From: Allodiplogaster sudhausi
Taxonomy: Eukaryota > Nematoda > Chromadorea > Rhabditida > Diplogasteridae
Assembly: GCA_945643635.1 (NCBI GenBank)
Contig: CALZFC010000009.1
Coordinates: 7,062,501 to 7,126,500, forward strand
Direction of reading: 5' to 3'
Length of the DNA: 64,000 nt
Shown here: positions 12,001-21,780 of the stretch, piece by piece
Layout of the letters: each line of letters begins with the position of its first letter
Position numbering within the stretch: the first letter of the stretch is position 1
Translations under genes and position numbers: made by a program
Notes under the pieces: model-generated
Database searches by the model: none
What the model was told of the DNA's origin: nothing
Seen by the model: the letters and a program-made list of their open reading frames with translations, nothing else

Positions 12001-14060
12001 ACCTTAAATCGCTAATATCTCGTAAGAAAATTTTTTTTCGAAATCACGATTTCACCATATTAAAGAGCATGTCGAATAGTACAAATGATCAAGTTTTCAT
12101 CAATTTTAAAAATCAATAATTTCCCATTGCAGAGGGCAGATCGAGCCTTGCAGATAGGCTGTCTTAATGAAATTGACAGTGGTAAAAAAGGGATTCTGTC
12201 AGACTTCCTCCTACCCGACCCTGTCTGACTCGTCGGACGGCGTCTCTTCATGTTCGACGTACCCGAACGGTGTGCTCACGCAGTCAGGCCATCCACCTAC
12301 GGAGGCCACTCCTTCTGCGCCCCTATCGCCGCCGATTCAAGAAGACGGCAAACAGATGTTAGCCAGACAGACGGACAATGAGAAGGGCTCGCATTTCAAG
12401 AGCTTCCTTCCACAGAGTTTGGAAGAAAACAATTAAAAATAAGGAAAAAATAAATTAATAAGAGAAGTACTACAAAATAAGCGTTGTCGCTACAGTGCGG
12501 AAGAGAGCCCGGACGACGGCGTCTCTACGCGGCAGCATTCGCCGCACGAGACAGAAGAGCAGCCCCCCGCTCAGCCGGAGTCACCCGAGCGAGAGGACAG
12601 CGACACTACAGCCAGGTATCAGTCTAGCATTCATACATACATCACTGTTCAATCACATTTTACAATTTTTTTCATAAAAATTTTTTTTATCTGAAAACTC
12701 ACTTAAAAAAGTATCCGCACTCCACTGTTGCATACAAAAGAAGTAACACTCTAACAATAAGTTGTTGTTAATGGAATACTCCCGATTCAGATCGTTCGGC
12801 GGTCATCTCCAGGAGCTGTTGCCCTTCATCGACAGCGGAATGGCGAGTCGACGGTCGTCGGCAGGCGGGGAGGAAGTGCAGAGGAGCGACTCGTCACGAC
12901 GGCATCGAAAGCCGCACCGGACTCATGATCTCGTTGTCGCCAGACTTGAGAGGAGAGGTTCGCGACTCCCCCTTTTCTCTCTTTCATACTCGTCCTTATC
13001 TCTCTCTGCTCAAAAAAAGAAGATAAGTAATTCTTTGAAATCCATCAATACATACGTAATACATATCATTTCAGCATCGAAGCGCAACGGCGTGTTGCCG
13101 ACAGCGGCGGAGTGCACTCCTCCGCCGAGTCCCGCAGCACTCGTCGACCCTACGGCGGTCGCGCCGAGGCATCAAGAAGCAGATGACTCGCTGCCGCCGC
13201 TCACCTCCTCGATCACGGTGTCGACGTCGGGCGCAACCGGCTTCTCTCGCCCCGTGCTGCACCAGATCCGCACCGGCCCCTCTGCGAACGGCATCATCCC
13301 GGGCGTCACGGTCGAGCGCGCGAGCGTCGCTGGCGGCGGCGCGTGCGTCCCGCTCCTACTCCAGCATCAACAGGCAACCCCGCCAGCCTATAGGGCGATT
13401 GGCGGCTCCGTCCGCCTCTATCGCAAGGAGCTATGGAAGAGGTTAGCATGATTTTATTTTTCAACTATATATAGGTTTACTTTTATTTTATTATTAAGAA
13501 GCGTAAAAAGCTTAATAAAATTAGTTGAATGCACCTCGTTGTCAGAGTGACGAGCGGCTGGAAGGCGCGACCATCGCGGCATCTCGTGAAGAAGGCCACG
13601 AAGCAGATGAAGCGAGAGCACAAGGCGACAGTCACTCTTGCCGTCGTGCTTGGTACGTCACACCAAAAATATCGTTTGGTTTAATTACGATTCTTTTTTT
13701 AATTCTAAAAACAATAAACATATGCCTCTTCAGCGGTCTTCCTCGCGTTCTGGCTGCCCTTCTTCACCCTCCACTTTACGAATTCGGTGTGCGTGCTCGT
13801 CTCAACTGACACATGCATCCCCGACGTCATGCTCTTCCTGACGACATGGCTTGGATAGTAAGCTGCTTATATGTTATTTGCAATACAAAAATAAGTAAGA
13901 AAATGAACTAAGAATACTCTTCATTATTTAAAAACATACATAAATGCAAAAAAATGTCAGCATGAACTCGTCTGTGAATCCGCTGATCTACACTGTCTTC
14001 GACCAGCGATTCCGTCACGCCTTCCATAATATTGTTTTTTGTCGAAGCCGGCGACGATGA
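2572..14060 (+). CDS. D2-like dopamine receptor (DOP-2/DOP-3 type), 5' end outside window
   Basis: A seven-helix G-protein-coupled receptor, expected to be Gi/o-coupled in the plasma membrane of neurons. Thirteen exons are visible: 2572-2610, 3793-3905, 6369-6516, 7778-7868, 8011-8083, 8257-8356, 12203-12357, 12496-12615, 12791-12957, 13075-13441, 13546-13652, 13734-13857, 13961-14060. All phases agree and give 567 residues plus stop. TM3 reads DVACSTASILNLLAISLDR, with the amine-binding Asp and the DRY motif. TM5 has the SSLFS serine pattern, TM6 is FLAFWLPFF, TM7 carries NSSVNPLIY, and a short Arg-rich tail follows. The third loop is about 340 residues and Ser/Pro/Glu-rich, as in invertebrate D2-like receptors. 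TM1 and the N-terminus are missing from the window. The usual Cys of the TM6 CWLP motif is Phe. Assignment to the D2-like class is firm; DOP-2 versus DOP-3 is not resolved. Confidence 0.93.
3221..3373. repeat. (CT)n microsatellite
   Basis: About 150 bases of CT repeat with CC and TG interruptions. It lies in the receptor intron between the TM2 exon (ends 2610) and the TM3 exon (starts 3793). Confidence 0.95.
5364..5423. repeat. (GA)n microsatellite
   Basis: GA repeat with a few AC steps, in the receptor intron 3906-6368. Similar short tracts occur at 4147-4192 and 6008-6055. Confidence 0.95.
8581..8632. repeat. (CT)n microsatellite
   Basis: Short CT tract in the receptor intron 8357-12202, about 0.8 kb before the foldback element. 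Confidence 0.9.
9431..10320. repeat. Left terminal inverted repeat
   Basis: It matches 11291-12168 in reverse complement along its whole length. It contains a tRNA-like T-arm at about 9949-9963 (GGGTTCGATGCCC) and several homopolymer runs. The inner edge falls at GGGTGCAGA near 10319. Confidence 0.88.
10447..11326 (+). pseudogene. Orphan ORF inside foldback element, broken at a C tract
   Basis: One reading frame runs from Met 10447 to a poly-C tract at about 10787-10798. The sense frame resumes one phase away after the tract (KAYVIEAFNEG...) and ends at 11326. Joined, it would be about 290 residues. The first part has a C2H2-like motif, CPEETCGAEF, ending in GKH, but the His expected in the helix is Asp, so zinc binding is doubtful. 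The second part has a basic segment followed by LNHQQIASIFGNLASKKR. The C-terminal third is acidic with a Thr-rich linker. From memory the layout resembles uncharacterised zinc-finger proteins scattered in invertebrate genomes; this is not verified. The frame break could be real or a homopolymer sequencing error. Confidence 0.6.
11291..12168. repeat. Right terminal inverted repeat
   Basis: Reverse complement of the left arm. Its inner edge overlaps the last codons of the element's ORF (stop at 11324-11326), so the ORF's C-terminal residues are encoded within the repeat. Confidence 0.88.
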
Positions 14061-14844
14061 CCGATCGATTAAAGCCATCTTTTTTGCATTTAAACGGTAT
14101 GATCAATAAGGTTTCATCAGAATGACTTCTGAAAATAATCTCTTTTTTTTTTCTCAAAAAATGCTTCCGAACAACTCTTTTATTTACACTACTGCAAATT
14201 CCTTGAAGAAATTGTTGATTGAAATGCACATCAATTTTAATTCTCCTTGTGTTTCACCATAATTTCATGCAAATGCCAGTAACTGGCCACTGGTACAAAT
14301 GCACAATATCGCAAGCTGTCCTTTCCTTTCAAGCATTCTTTTCTTCTTCTTTTATCAGCATCTATAGATCTTCTTTGAGTGTTCACGCAATCTCTAAAGC
14401 ATGTTCCCATTCAGTCGTTTCTTTCTGTGAGTTCATAATTTTCGCAATCCGCGCCCGTTCTTGCCATGCTCTTGGTTTCGTATTCTTGGCCCTTACTTTT
14501 TCACCATAATGTATATTTCCTCGCTCCGCATGCCATGTCCATATTCCCCACAACCTATAATCGTGTGCTGCATATCACGAGTAACAGCGACGGTGTCCTC
14601 GTTCGGATTTCGTGTTCGCGCCATTCAACGATGCCAAATAAAGCATGCATTCAGTTTTGCTAAAGAAAGACCTTAAAATGTATTAATTTTATGACATGAA
14701 CTCGGTGAAAATAAAAGTAAAAACTTGGGTGTGCTATGGCAGAGTAAATGAAATCGAAACTTCAAGAATTCTTGTGTCCTCTTCCGGTGACAGGATAGAG
14801 ACAGGCATAATCATAAAGTGACGTGTGTCATCGTTTAGAACAAC

Positions 14845-14881
<37 letters not shown>

Positions 14882-16280
14882 GGTCACAGCAATTGAATAA
14901 GTAGATATTAAAGTACCTACATATGAGTGAATCTCTCTAATGAAGCACGAAAAAGCGTCCTCATAATGTCTGCTTCCACAGCTCATTCTCTGCCTACATA
15001 TATCTTCCCACAGTCCATTGGCTCTTCTCTTTTCTCCTCATAAACCTGAGCAGCTCCACTCTTCGTGCGCTTGCCGCATACACCGGCCACGAATTTTTTT
15101 TTAAATAATTTACGAATATGCATATATCTGTATGTTGTGATCTCTTGCTTTTTTTCTTTCTTTAAAAATTTATTTCCTGCTTTTGCATTTTTTTTCCATT
15201 CAAAGCATTAACATCACCAGCAAGCTCATCTCTGGAGTCTCCAGTACTCGCAAGGATATTGCAAGAGATCGAAGAGGTGCATGGGAATCTCGCATTCAGT
15301 CTCATCAGCAACGCCATACTCGCATTTCCAATGACTTGTGGGCTCCGCCATTGCTGCAGGCGTGCTCGTTTCGCTGATGGAAACAGTCCCTTCTTGGCTG
15401 TCAGTATTGATTGACGAGAAATTCTACTGCCACTCAACTATGTACTCAGGCTCTCCCCTTTTCAACATCAACGAACAACTCCCTCTCTTCTAGCGCTAAT
15501 CCCAAGCGATTCCATCAACCACTTCTCTTTTCACTTCCTCCCTTCCGAGCAGAGCACGTTTCATATTCTCTTCTTCGAGCCCTATCGCCGAGGAGGACAA
15601 CACTCACAGTCAAAGTACCGCTCATGCTTCTACCTATCTCCGTTCGAACGATTACATGCAATTGCCTCTGTGCGGAACACCACATCAATGAAGAAGATTT
15701 CAAAAGGACTCACTTTTACGTCGCTCTAAGTCTGTTCCTATTTTTTAGTGGAATATCTCAATGCATAAAAGTAATTTCGAAGGCATGAAACCGTTTGTGA
15801 CGAATCTCCTACATCTTTAAAAAGTAAAAAGACACTTCTGCAATATGTTTATTGACACGAATACAATTATCTTATTCTAAAGTAGAGTAATAAAGCAAGA
15901 AAGAGTATGTACAAATGCGAATGTTATTTCCGGTGCCTTAGTTTATTGTTTGAACCATATTCCATTATCGTTTTTATTTTTCATAAAATAGTAACTGTCC
16001 GGGGAATCTTTTTTCAATAGTAATACGTGTTCGATTTGAACGTACTTCGATCATAATTGGGTCGAGAGAGAACACGAAAGAGGGGGGCGGATCATGATGA
16101 CGGCAGTAGAATGTCAAACTTCTTCATTATAAATTTGTAACGAGTAAACAAAAAATGCTCAAGCTTTCGAGCTCAATGTTTTCGACCAAATCGAACTCAC
16201 GCATGAAGAGAAATCCTTATTTAAGTTATTCCCCGGATAGCTACTATAATTGAAATAAATATAACATGAAGCTCAATCAC
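14061..16280. other. Intergenic, no supported gene
   Basis: This lies between the receptor stop and the 3' end of the opposite-strand channel gene, so it should hold both 3' UTRs. It contains a GA tract (14847-14880) and one copy of a dispersed repeat (14847-15085). A stretch at 15205-15412 is open on both strands and has mildly coding-like composition, but I recognise nothing in it. Confidence 0.6.
14847..15085. repeat. Dispersed repeat, copy A
   Basis: A GA tract followed by unique-looking sequence that is clearly related to 19865-20120. Shared landmarks in the same order are AATAAGTAG, TATGAGTGAA, CGAAAAAG, CTCTTCTCT, CATAAAC and GAGCAGCT. The copies have diverged by substitutions and indels. 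Confidence 0.7.
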
Positions 16281-18853
16281 TCAAATATATACATTCGAAG
16301 ACAATCCCACATTGTCCTTTCTCTTCTGAACTCTTCGGCTAACGCAATGCTCTAGGAAAAGAACGAATGGCGAAACCACAAGAAGAAGACCAAAGACTTC
16401 GAATGGAATCTGAAGGGTGCGGAGTGTGACCTTGTTGAAGTAGAGGGCAGGTCGTTCGAGGTTCAGCAGAAAGCGATTCTCGTGCCGCGTGAAGAGTCGA
16501 TACCAGAAGTTGTCGATCTGAATGTCCATTTTAATGGAAGCAGAAGCAAGATATATTTATATAAGAAGCTAAAATTCTTAGAATGAACTCTCTCTATCTT
16601 TGGTCTCATAACGGCTGTCATCGAGATATCCAGAAATAAAAAAATGTAATAGGCAATGTCAAATGAGAGAGTGTAGCGATCTACGCTGAAGAGTGTGTAT
16701 TTGATTTAATTATATAATTTAGCTCCAAACTAAATATATATGCTTCTAGTTCAAGACCGCAGAGTCATGTTTCGACACCTAAAAACATGTTCAAATAGTT
16801 ATGTTATTTTCTTTTATCGAACAATAAAAGTTAGAATGAACTGACATGATCTTCTTGAAAAAGGGTTGTGATGAGAAAGTTGACCGCCTCTGTGAGCCGT
16901 TTCCCCTTCTTGCTCTTCGCAACATAGAATACCAGGCGTTCAGTGCTGCCCATCTTCATTCTCGACACTTTTGGCCATTTCGCTGCCATCTCTTTGATAT
17001 CTTCGCGCGTCAGGGGGACACTAATTGTAAGTAATATGCATGAGCAGAAAAGCATGAATTTGAATGTACGCCATAAATAAGGAAATCTTTTGTGGTACAT
17101 ATCTTATTTTAAGTTTCTTTCAATTCTTAAAAACAATTAGCAAAACAAGCAGCAGGAATATTTTTTTTTCACCGTCTTAGCCTGCAACCATTTGGGAGTT
17201 TTTGGGAGCGGCGATAGGAAAAGTTGTAGTCCCAAAACAGAGCAACGGATTTCTTCTGTGAAGAACACATCTGTAAAGGAGTTATTGCAATTACAATAAA
17301 TTTATTAAATGGTGTGCATCAAAATAAAAAGGTAAAAATAACCGTGCGGAAAATGTCCTTAAATGACGGAATAATGACAGCGTGTGATGTGCTATTGCGA
17401 AATATTTCCTCCGCCTAAAATAGAGAAACTCTCAGCTTCATCTTTTCTACACGTTCGAGATTCTTAACCGCCTGGGCTGGAATGATATAGTTTGCGCTGA
17501 TAAATAGCTGCATTTTGCCGAGATGTATATTCGACAGGGCATCCGACATTGTACTAAATATTCATATTTCATACTTGTATCTTGTACGTGCATACAAATG
17601 TATGAATATGCAAATGAAGCTGACAGAGTTGAGTGCTCGATGTTGCTAACAGCGGCGTCGTGGTAGAGGGCATTATAAAAGACAATAATGGAAAGGATGC
17701 TCACTTGGTATAAGAACGCCCACAGACGGCGCTCGCGTACAAACGACAACTCTCCGCTTAAAAGAAGTATCTGGCGAATAATTATACAGTAGCGGTAGAG
17801 AGCCACTTTGAATGCGCGCGTTCAAAAAGTTTCTGTCGCTCGGTCGAGAGAGCATGTGAAAAAGGAGGGCGGCCCTGATCTAGCATAGCTAATTCTCTAC
17901 CCGCCAGATTTCAAGTTACTTTTGCTCAGAATGTAATTAAAAGAAAATCGCTCAAATTATCAGGATATATCTTATACGCCAAGATGAACTTATCCATAAG
18001 GAAAAAAACCTAGGCTAATTATTCCCCGGATACCTCCTTTAAGTCAATTGCATTTGCATCTGCTTAATTAATGATAACTATACTAGCTAGAATTGCCATG
18101 AAAAAAAAGACGAACTAACAACGCCTTCTTGATGCCAATCCGATTGAACGCGGCGGCACTCAAACACTCGATCGCGAAGACGGCGAGTAGTAGCAGTAGA
18201 AAGGAGGCGTAGACAAGAGGAGAAAAGACAAGCACGTCGTACACCGACCAACCACCGCCCTTCGAAACAGCTTCATAGAACAGCGACTGGAATTTAATAC
18301 TTTAGTTATTTAAAAAATATTATTTTGAAAACAAAATAGTAAAAAACTACCGAGTCTGTGATGACTGGAAAAGTGAGTGCGAAGTAACTGGCGGGTCGGC
18401 GGTCCATTAAGAGATCTTCGGCGATTGCGTCAATCTCCTCTCGATTCAGCATACCAAAGAGACCGCTCGGCTCCGTCACATTCTTTCCTTTTCTTCCTAA
18501 TTGTAATGCTCACCATTTTAGTCCCATAGTCAACAATTTATGTCTTTTTAAATTCAAACGATATTTCTGTTTTTTTTTCTTCTTCTTGTTTATCTATATT
18601 TCCTTCTATTTCTTGCTGTGCTACCCTGTTTTTATTCAAAGTCGCAAAAAATATAAAAATGAAATGAGAAGGCATACCGTAGCATCTGCCATATTCGTCG
18701 TGGCGGACGAACTGAATGCTCTCGTTCATCATGCGAGCGGCTGCCTTGAAGAGTTCGACGAAGATGCCCCGGAGACGGCGGCGCTCTCGGCTCCAAAAGA
18801 GGTACGGATAGAAGTCGGCGTCAACGTAGCCAAGACGCAGCATGAGGAAAGAT
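16281..18853 (-). CDS. Divergent ionotropic glutamate receptor-like channel
   Basis: A ligand-gated channel subunit of the iGluR/IR superfamily, expected in the neuronal plasma membrane. Exons, 5' to 3': 18678-18853, 18351-18496, 18112-18286, 17625-17805, 17430-17553, 17173-17270, 16846-17020, 16281-16517. Phases agree throughout; only the third donor is weak. Visible parts in order: first ligand-binding lobe (LRLGYVDADFYPYLFW, later FALTFPVITDS); TM1 (SVYDVLVFSPLVYASFLL); a pore loop and TM3 region (RRLWAFLYQVSILSIIVFY); second lobe; TM4 (FGLLLVVSPFVLFLEHC); and a short basic tail. There is no SYTANLAAF gate motif after TM3 and no large amino-terminal domain, so it is nearer to nematode IR-like receptors than to AMPA or NMDA types. 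The first exon with the signal peptide was not found. Confidence 0.82.
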
Positions 18854-18993
18854 CTGCTAATCAGAATACTATACTGAACAAGATATATGTATGTGAGTAC
18901 AAGTTCACATTTCAGTTCCATTCAACTTGAATGAATTCAAACTTGTTGCCGTCAATTTTTCCTATCAGTTGTAGGCTGCTATCCGTGGTGTAG

Positions 18994-19053
18994 CTAGTAC
19001 CACAATTTACGTTAAAAAAACTGTACATCCTTCTACGTAAATTGTGGTACTAG
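18994..19053. repeat. Short perfect hairpin (19-bp stem)
   Basis: The arm CTAGTACCACAATTTACGT (18994-19012) is repeated exactly in reverse complement at 19035-19053, with a 22-base loop. Beyond the stem, a weaker match (CAGTTGTAGG against CCTACAATTG) continues after a 17-base interruption on the left. It may be a miniature foldback element or a structured transcript. Confidence 0.8.
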
Positions 19054-19864
19054 CCCTACAATTGAATGGGGGTAAAGTGTTGTGCATTGTGTGGATCGCC
19101 TAGAGTATCACCCACGTAACTTAAGCACCAACTATAAACCAGGAATTATTGGCATTTACAACAACGGCCATTTGCTGATTCGAGAAATAAAAGAAGAAAA
19201 GATGAGAAGACGTAGATCGGGAAAGACGGCAGGCTAGAAACAAAGACGAGAACTGAAGAGAGATAGCAAAATTTCTGCTTTATTCTCTCTCTAACTGAAT
19301 CTATCCCCATGCCACTTCTGTATCTCTCATTTACCTGTCTATCTCGTTTTCTCCAGGGACAAATATTTTTGTCCTCCAGAATGCACCAGCAGAGATGAAA
19401 GCTGCCATCGGTTCACATTTCATTTTTCATCTTGACATTTTTGAACGGGAGTCAAGAGGCATCATGCAGACGTGCAATAACAAACCATAAGGTTTTTTGC
19501 ACTTTGAGTCAGGCGATGGGCAAGGGAAAGAAAGAGGCTTACCCGGTTGACAAACAAGAACGTTCAAAGATAGTTGCATAATCGCACAACGCAGGCATAA
19601 AAAAATTGGGCTAGTTTGTGCTTGTAATCTAGAAGCAAGCCAAGCGGTGTGAATACAGAGCCATTTTGTAGAGTAAATTCAATTCCTGGTTCTGTTGACT
19701 GCATCGCAATTAGAGTAAAAACTCAAAATCCGCTTTTGATTGCATATATGTTCATACATATGTATGTATGTAAGTTCATTCAATATTCGAGGCCTGACAT
19801 TCAATCTTGTATTATTCTAATTTCTCTTAGTGCGAGAGCAACCTCGAATAGGGATAGAGAGCGA

Positions 19865-20120
19865 TAGAGAAGGAGAGAGAGAGCGAGAGAGAGAAAGAAA
19901 ATGCGGTAGCTTCAAAATAAATAAGTAGGTAGTAAAGTGTCTCCTTATGAGTGAAACTCTAATTAAGCGCGAAAAAGAGTCTTCCAACCTTTTACTTAAA
20001 CGGATCATTCCTTTCATGGTTCTGACCAAGATCCAGTGCCCTCTTCTCTACTCGTCATAAACGCGAGCAGCTTCCGTCTTCGTCTCCTCTTCATGGTCTA
20101 GTCGCATACAACGACTGTTA
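19865..20120. repeat. Dispersed repeat, copy B
   Basis: Diverged copy of 14847-15085 in the same orientation, also beginning with a GA tract. No open frame is shared by the two copies. Confidence 0.7.
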
Positions 20121-20823
20121 CCATTCCTCCACCATCCACATCAATTTGTGCAGATAACAAATCTTTCCCGCAATTGTTAATAGATGAAGCTCTACTCTAA
20201 ACTCTGTGAATAATATCCTGTTGGGTGACTTGGTGGTGTGGTTCCGGGTGTGGGCAAAGTTCTACATACATACATATCTTGTACTTTCAGATACAACGGC
20301 AGCGGGTCCTAAACGATTAAATAAATCAGGTGAGTTAATTATTTTTCGGAAGTCGATTGATTTGATAAGGAATCATCGTTTCTTTTTTAAACGCGAAAGC
20401 GAAAAAAAAATTCTGCAAAAATTGCTTAAGTGACAAATTTTCTGCGATTTGAGAGTTGCACTCGAGTTCCCGGTTTACAGGTTAGTACAATTGGAATTGT
20501 AAGCCGAAAAAGTTCGTCAAACATGCTACGTTGTTGCTGATTGCTCCTTTAATTTTAAAATATTTTAAGGAACATTTCTCGAACGAAGCCACCATATATG
20601 ACAGTGCTTGCAAACAGTTATGGAATCACGATTCTCAAGATTCCGTTTTTCGACGATATTGTTGACAGCACCGTGGGCATGTTGTAATTCAGACTACATG
20701 CAAAATGTGCACGGTACCTCTCTTGTTTATGTTTTTGGTACCCGAAGAAAAGTAGATACGACCGATAATATTCTTACTTCTTTCATGCAGTGGAATATTT
20801 GTCATAACCATTGATGGAGTTTT

Positions 20824-21780
20824 TTAGAAGGCACTCGACGCTCTGAATGGAGAGTCATCCATCGCCTCCATCAAGACGGATGATGTTCTTCTTGGCCCTT
20901 TAATATCAGGCACATGAATGACTTGTGGCACATTGTTCGATATCACACAAAAACCATACTTGAGTTTCGCTGTTTGAAACAAGCATAAATATTGTTTTTT
21001 GTTTGAGGTGTCTAATGGCAAGAAGCGGAAATATTCTGGGCTACTATGCAAGAAAATTATCAACCATGCTTGATGACCTCTTGCGTGATTTCCCACTCGT
21101 AATTTCACATTTCTTATATCGATCTATCGCTCTTGAAAGCCTGACATTTCTAGCGCATCAATTCACTCGTATTTAGAGAAACAAAGGCTCTATAAAGTAT
21201 GCCAAGTGGCATTCTTCTCTTTAGTTTCCATAACTTTCCTATTCTCGGTATTCGCTGCTTTGCCACTCAATGCTGATTATTCTTGATAATTTGGGGAATC
21301 ATATATGTACATATATTACACACTCATCATAACAATAAAACCTAGTGTCCCTTTGGAGGAGAATAAGTGAGCCATTATGTTTGATAAGATCAGTGAGAGA
21401 GTAACATGTGGCGCACGTCGAGAAGTCAACAGGAATAAACCGATCTCGCCGCCGTTGCAGTAGCAACGAAAGAGAAGACCTAGCTATCAAGCCGGCGATC
21501 ACTCCAATAAGACAGTTAAGAGAACGACAGTAACAAACAGGCAAGAGCATTCATTGTATGATTAAGAAAAGTGTGCAAAGAAAAGTGCGTCGCGATATGT
21601 GGTTTTCCCCCTTTTATCGCGCTCCCAGGTTTCAAGCCTCCATGGCTCGTCCGAATAGTAGCTAAACTGCAGGCAATCGCGTCATGCTTTGGACTGCCAC
21701 ATCGGTGGACTTTCATGTAAACGTTGACAGTTCCGTCATCGTCAAAGAGGGGAGTCGGCGAAGAGATCTGAATGATGAGG
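20824..21780 (-). other. Possible minus-strand coding exons, unrecognised
   Basis: Two or three open stretches look mildly coding: about 21516-21773 (ISSPTPLFDDDGTVNVYMK near its 5' end, after an AG acceptor), about 21320-21500, and 20824-21040 (ending ...MDDSPFRASSAF, then stop). I could not connect them with consistent donors and phases, and I recognise no family. They lie upstream of the channel gene on the same strand and could be its 5' exons, a separate small gene, or a decayed gene. Confidence 0.25.

Larger units (their letters stand above)
9431..12168. mobile_element. Foldback element with ~0.88 kb terminal inverted repeats
   Basis: The left arm (about 9431-10320) is repeated in reverse complement as the right arm (about 11291-12168), with only scattered mismatches and small indels seen by eye. 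The single-copy middle is about 970 bases and carries an ORF. Outer ends read ATTAAGAC...GTCTTAAT. I could not define a target-site duplication. It sits wholly within the third-loop intron of the dopamine receptor, and its right end is only about 35 bases before the next acceptor at 12202. No transposase, helicase or integrase signature is visible, so it may be non-autonomous. Long arms around a host-like ORF recall Mutator-like or foldback elements, but the superfamily is not assigned. Confidence 0.85.

Noticed and set aside
15162..15437. Possible gene on either strand near 15.2-15.4 kb
   Set aside because: Open on both strands but no family, no clear splice partners and no start context.
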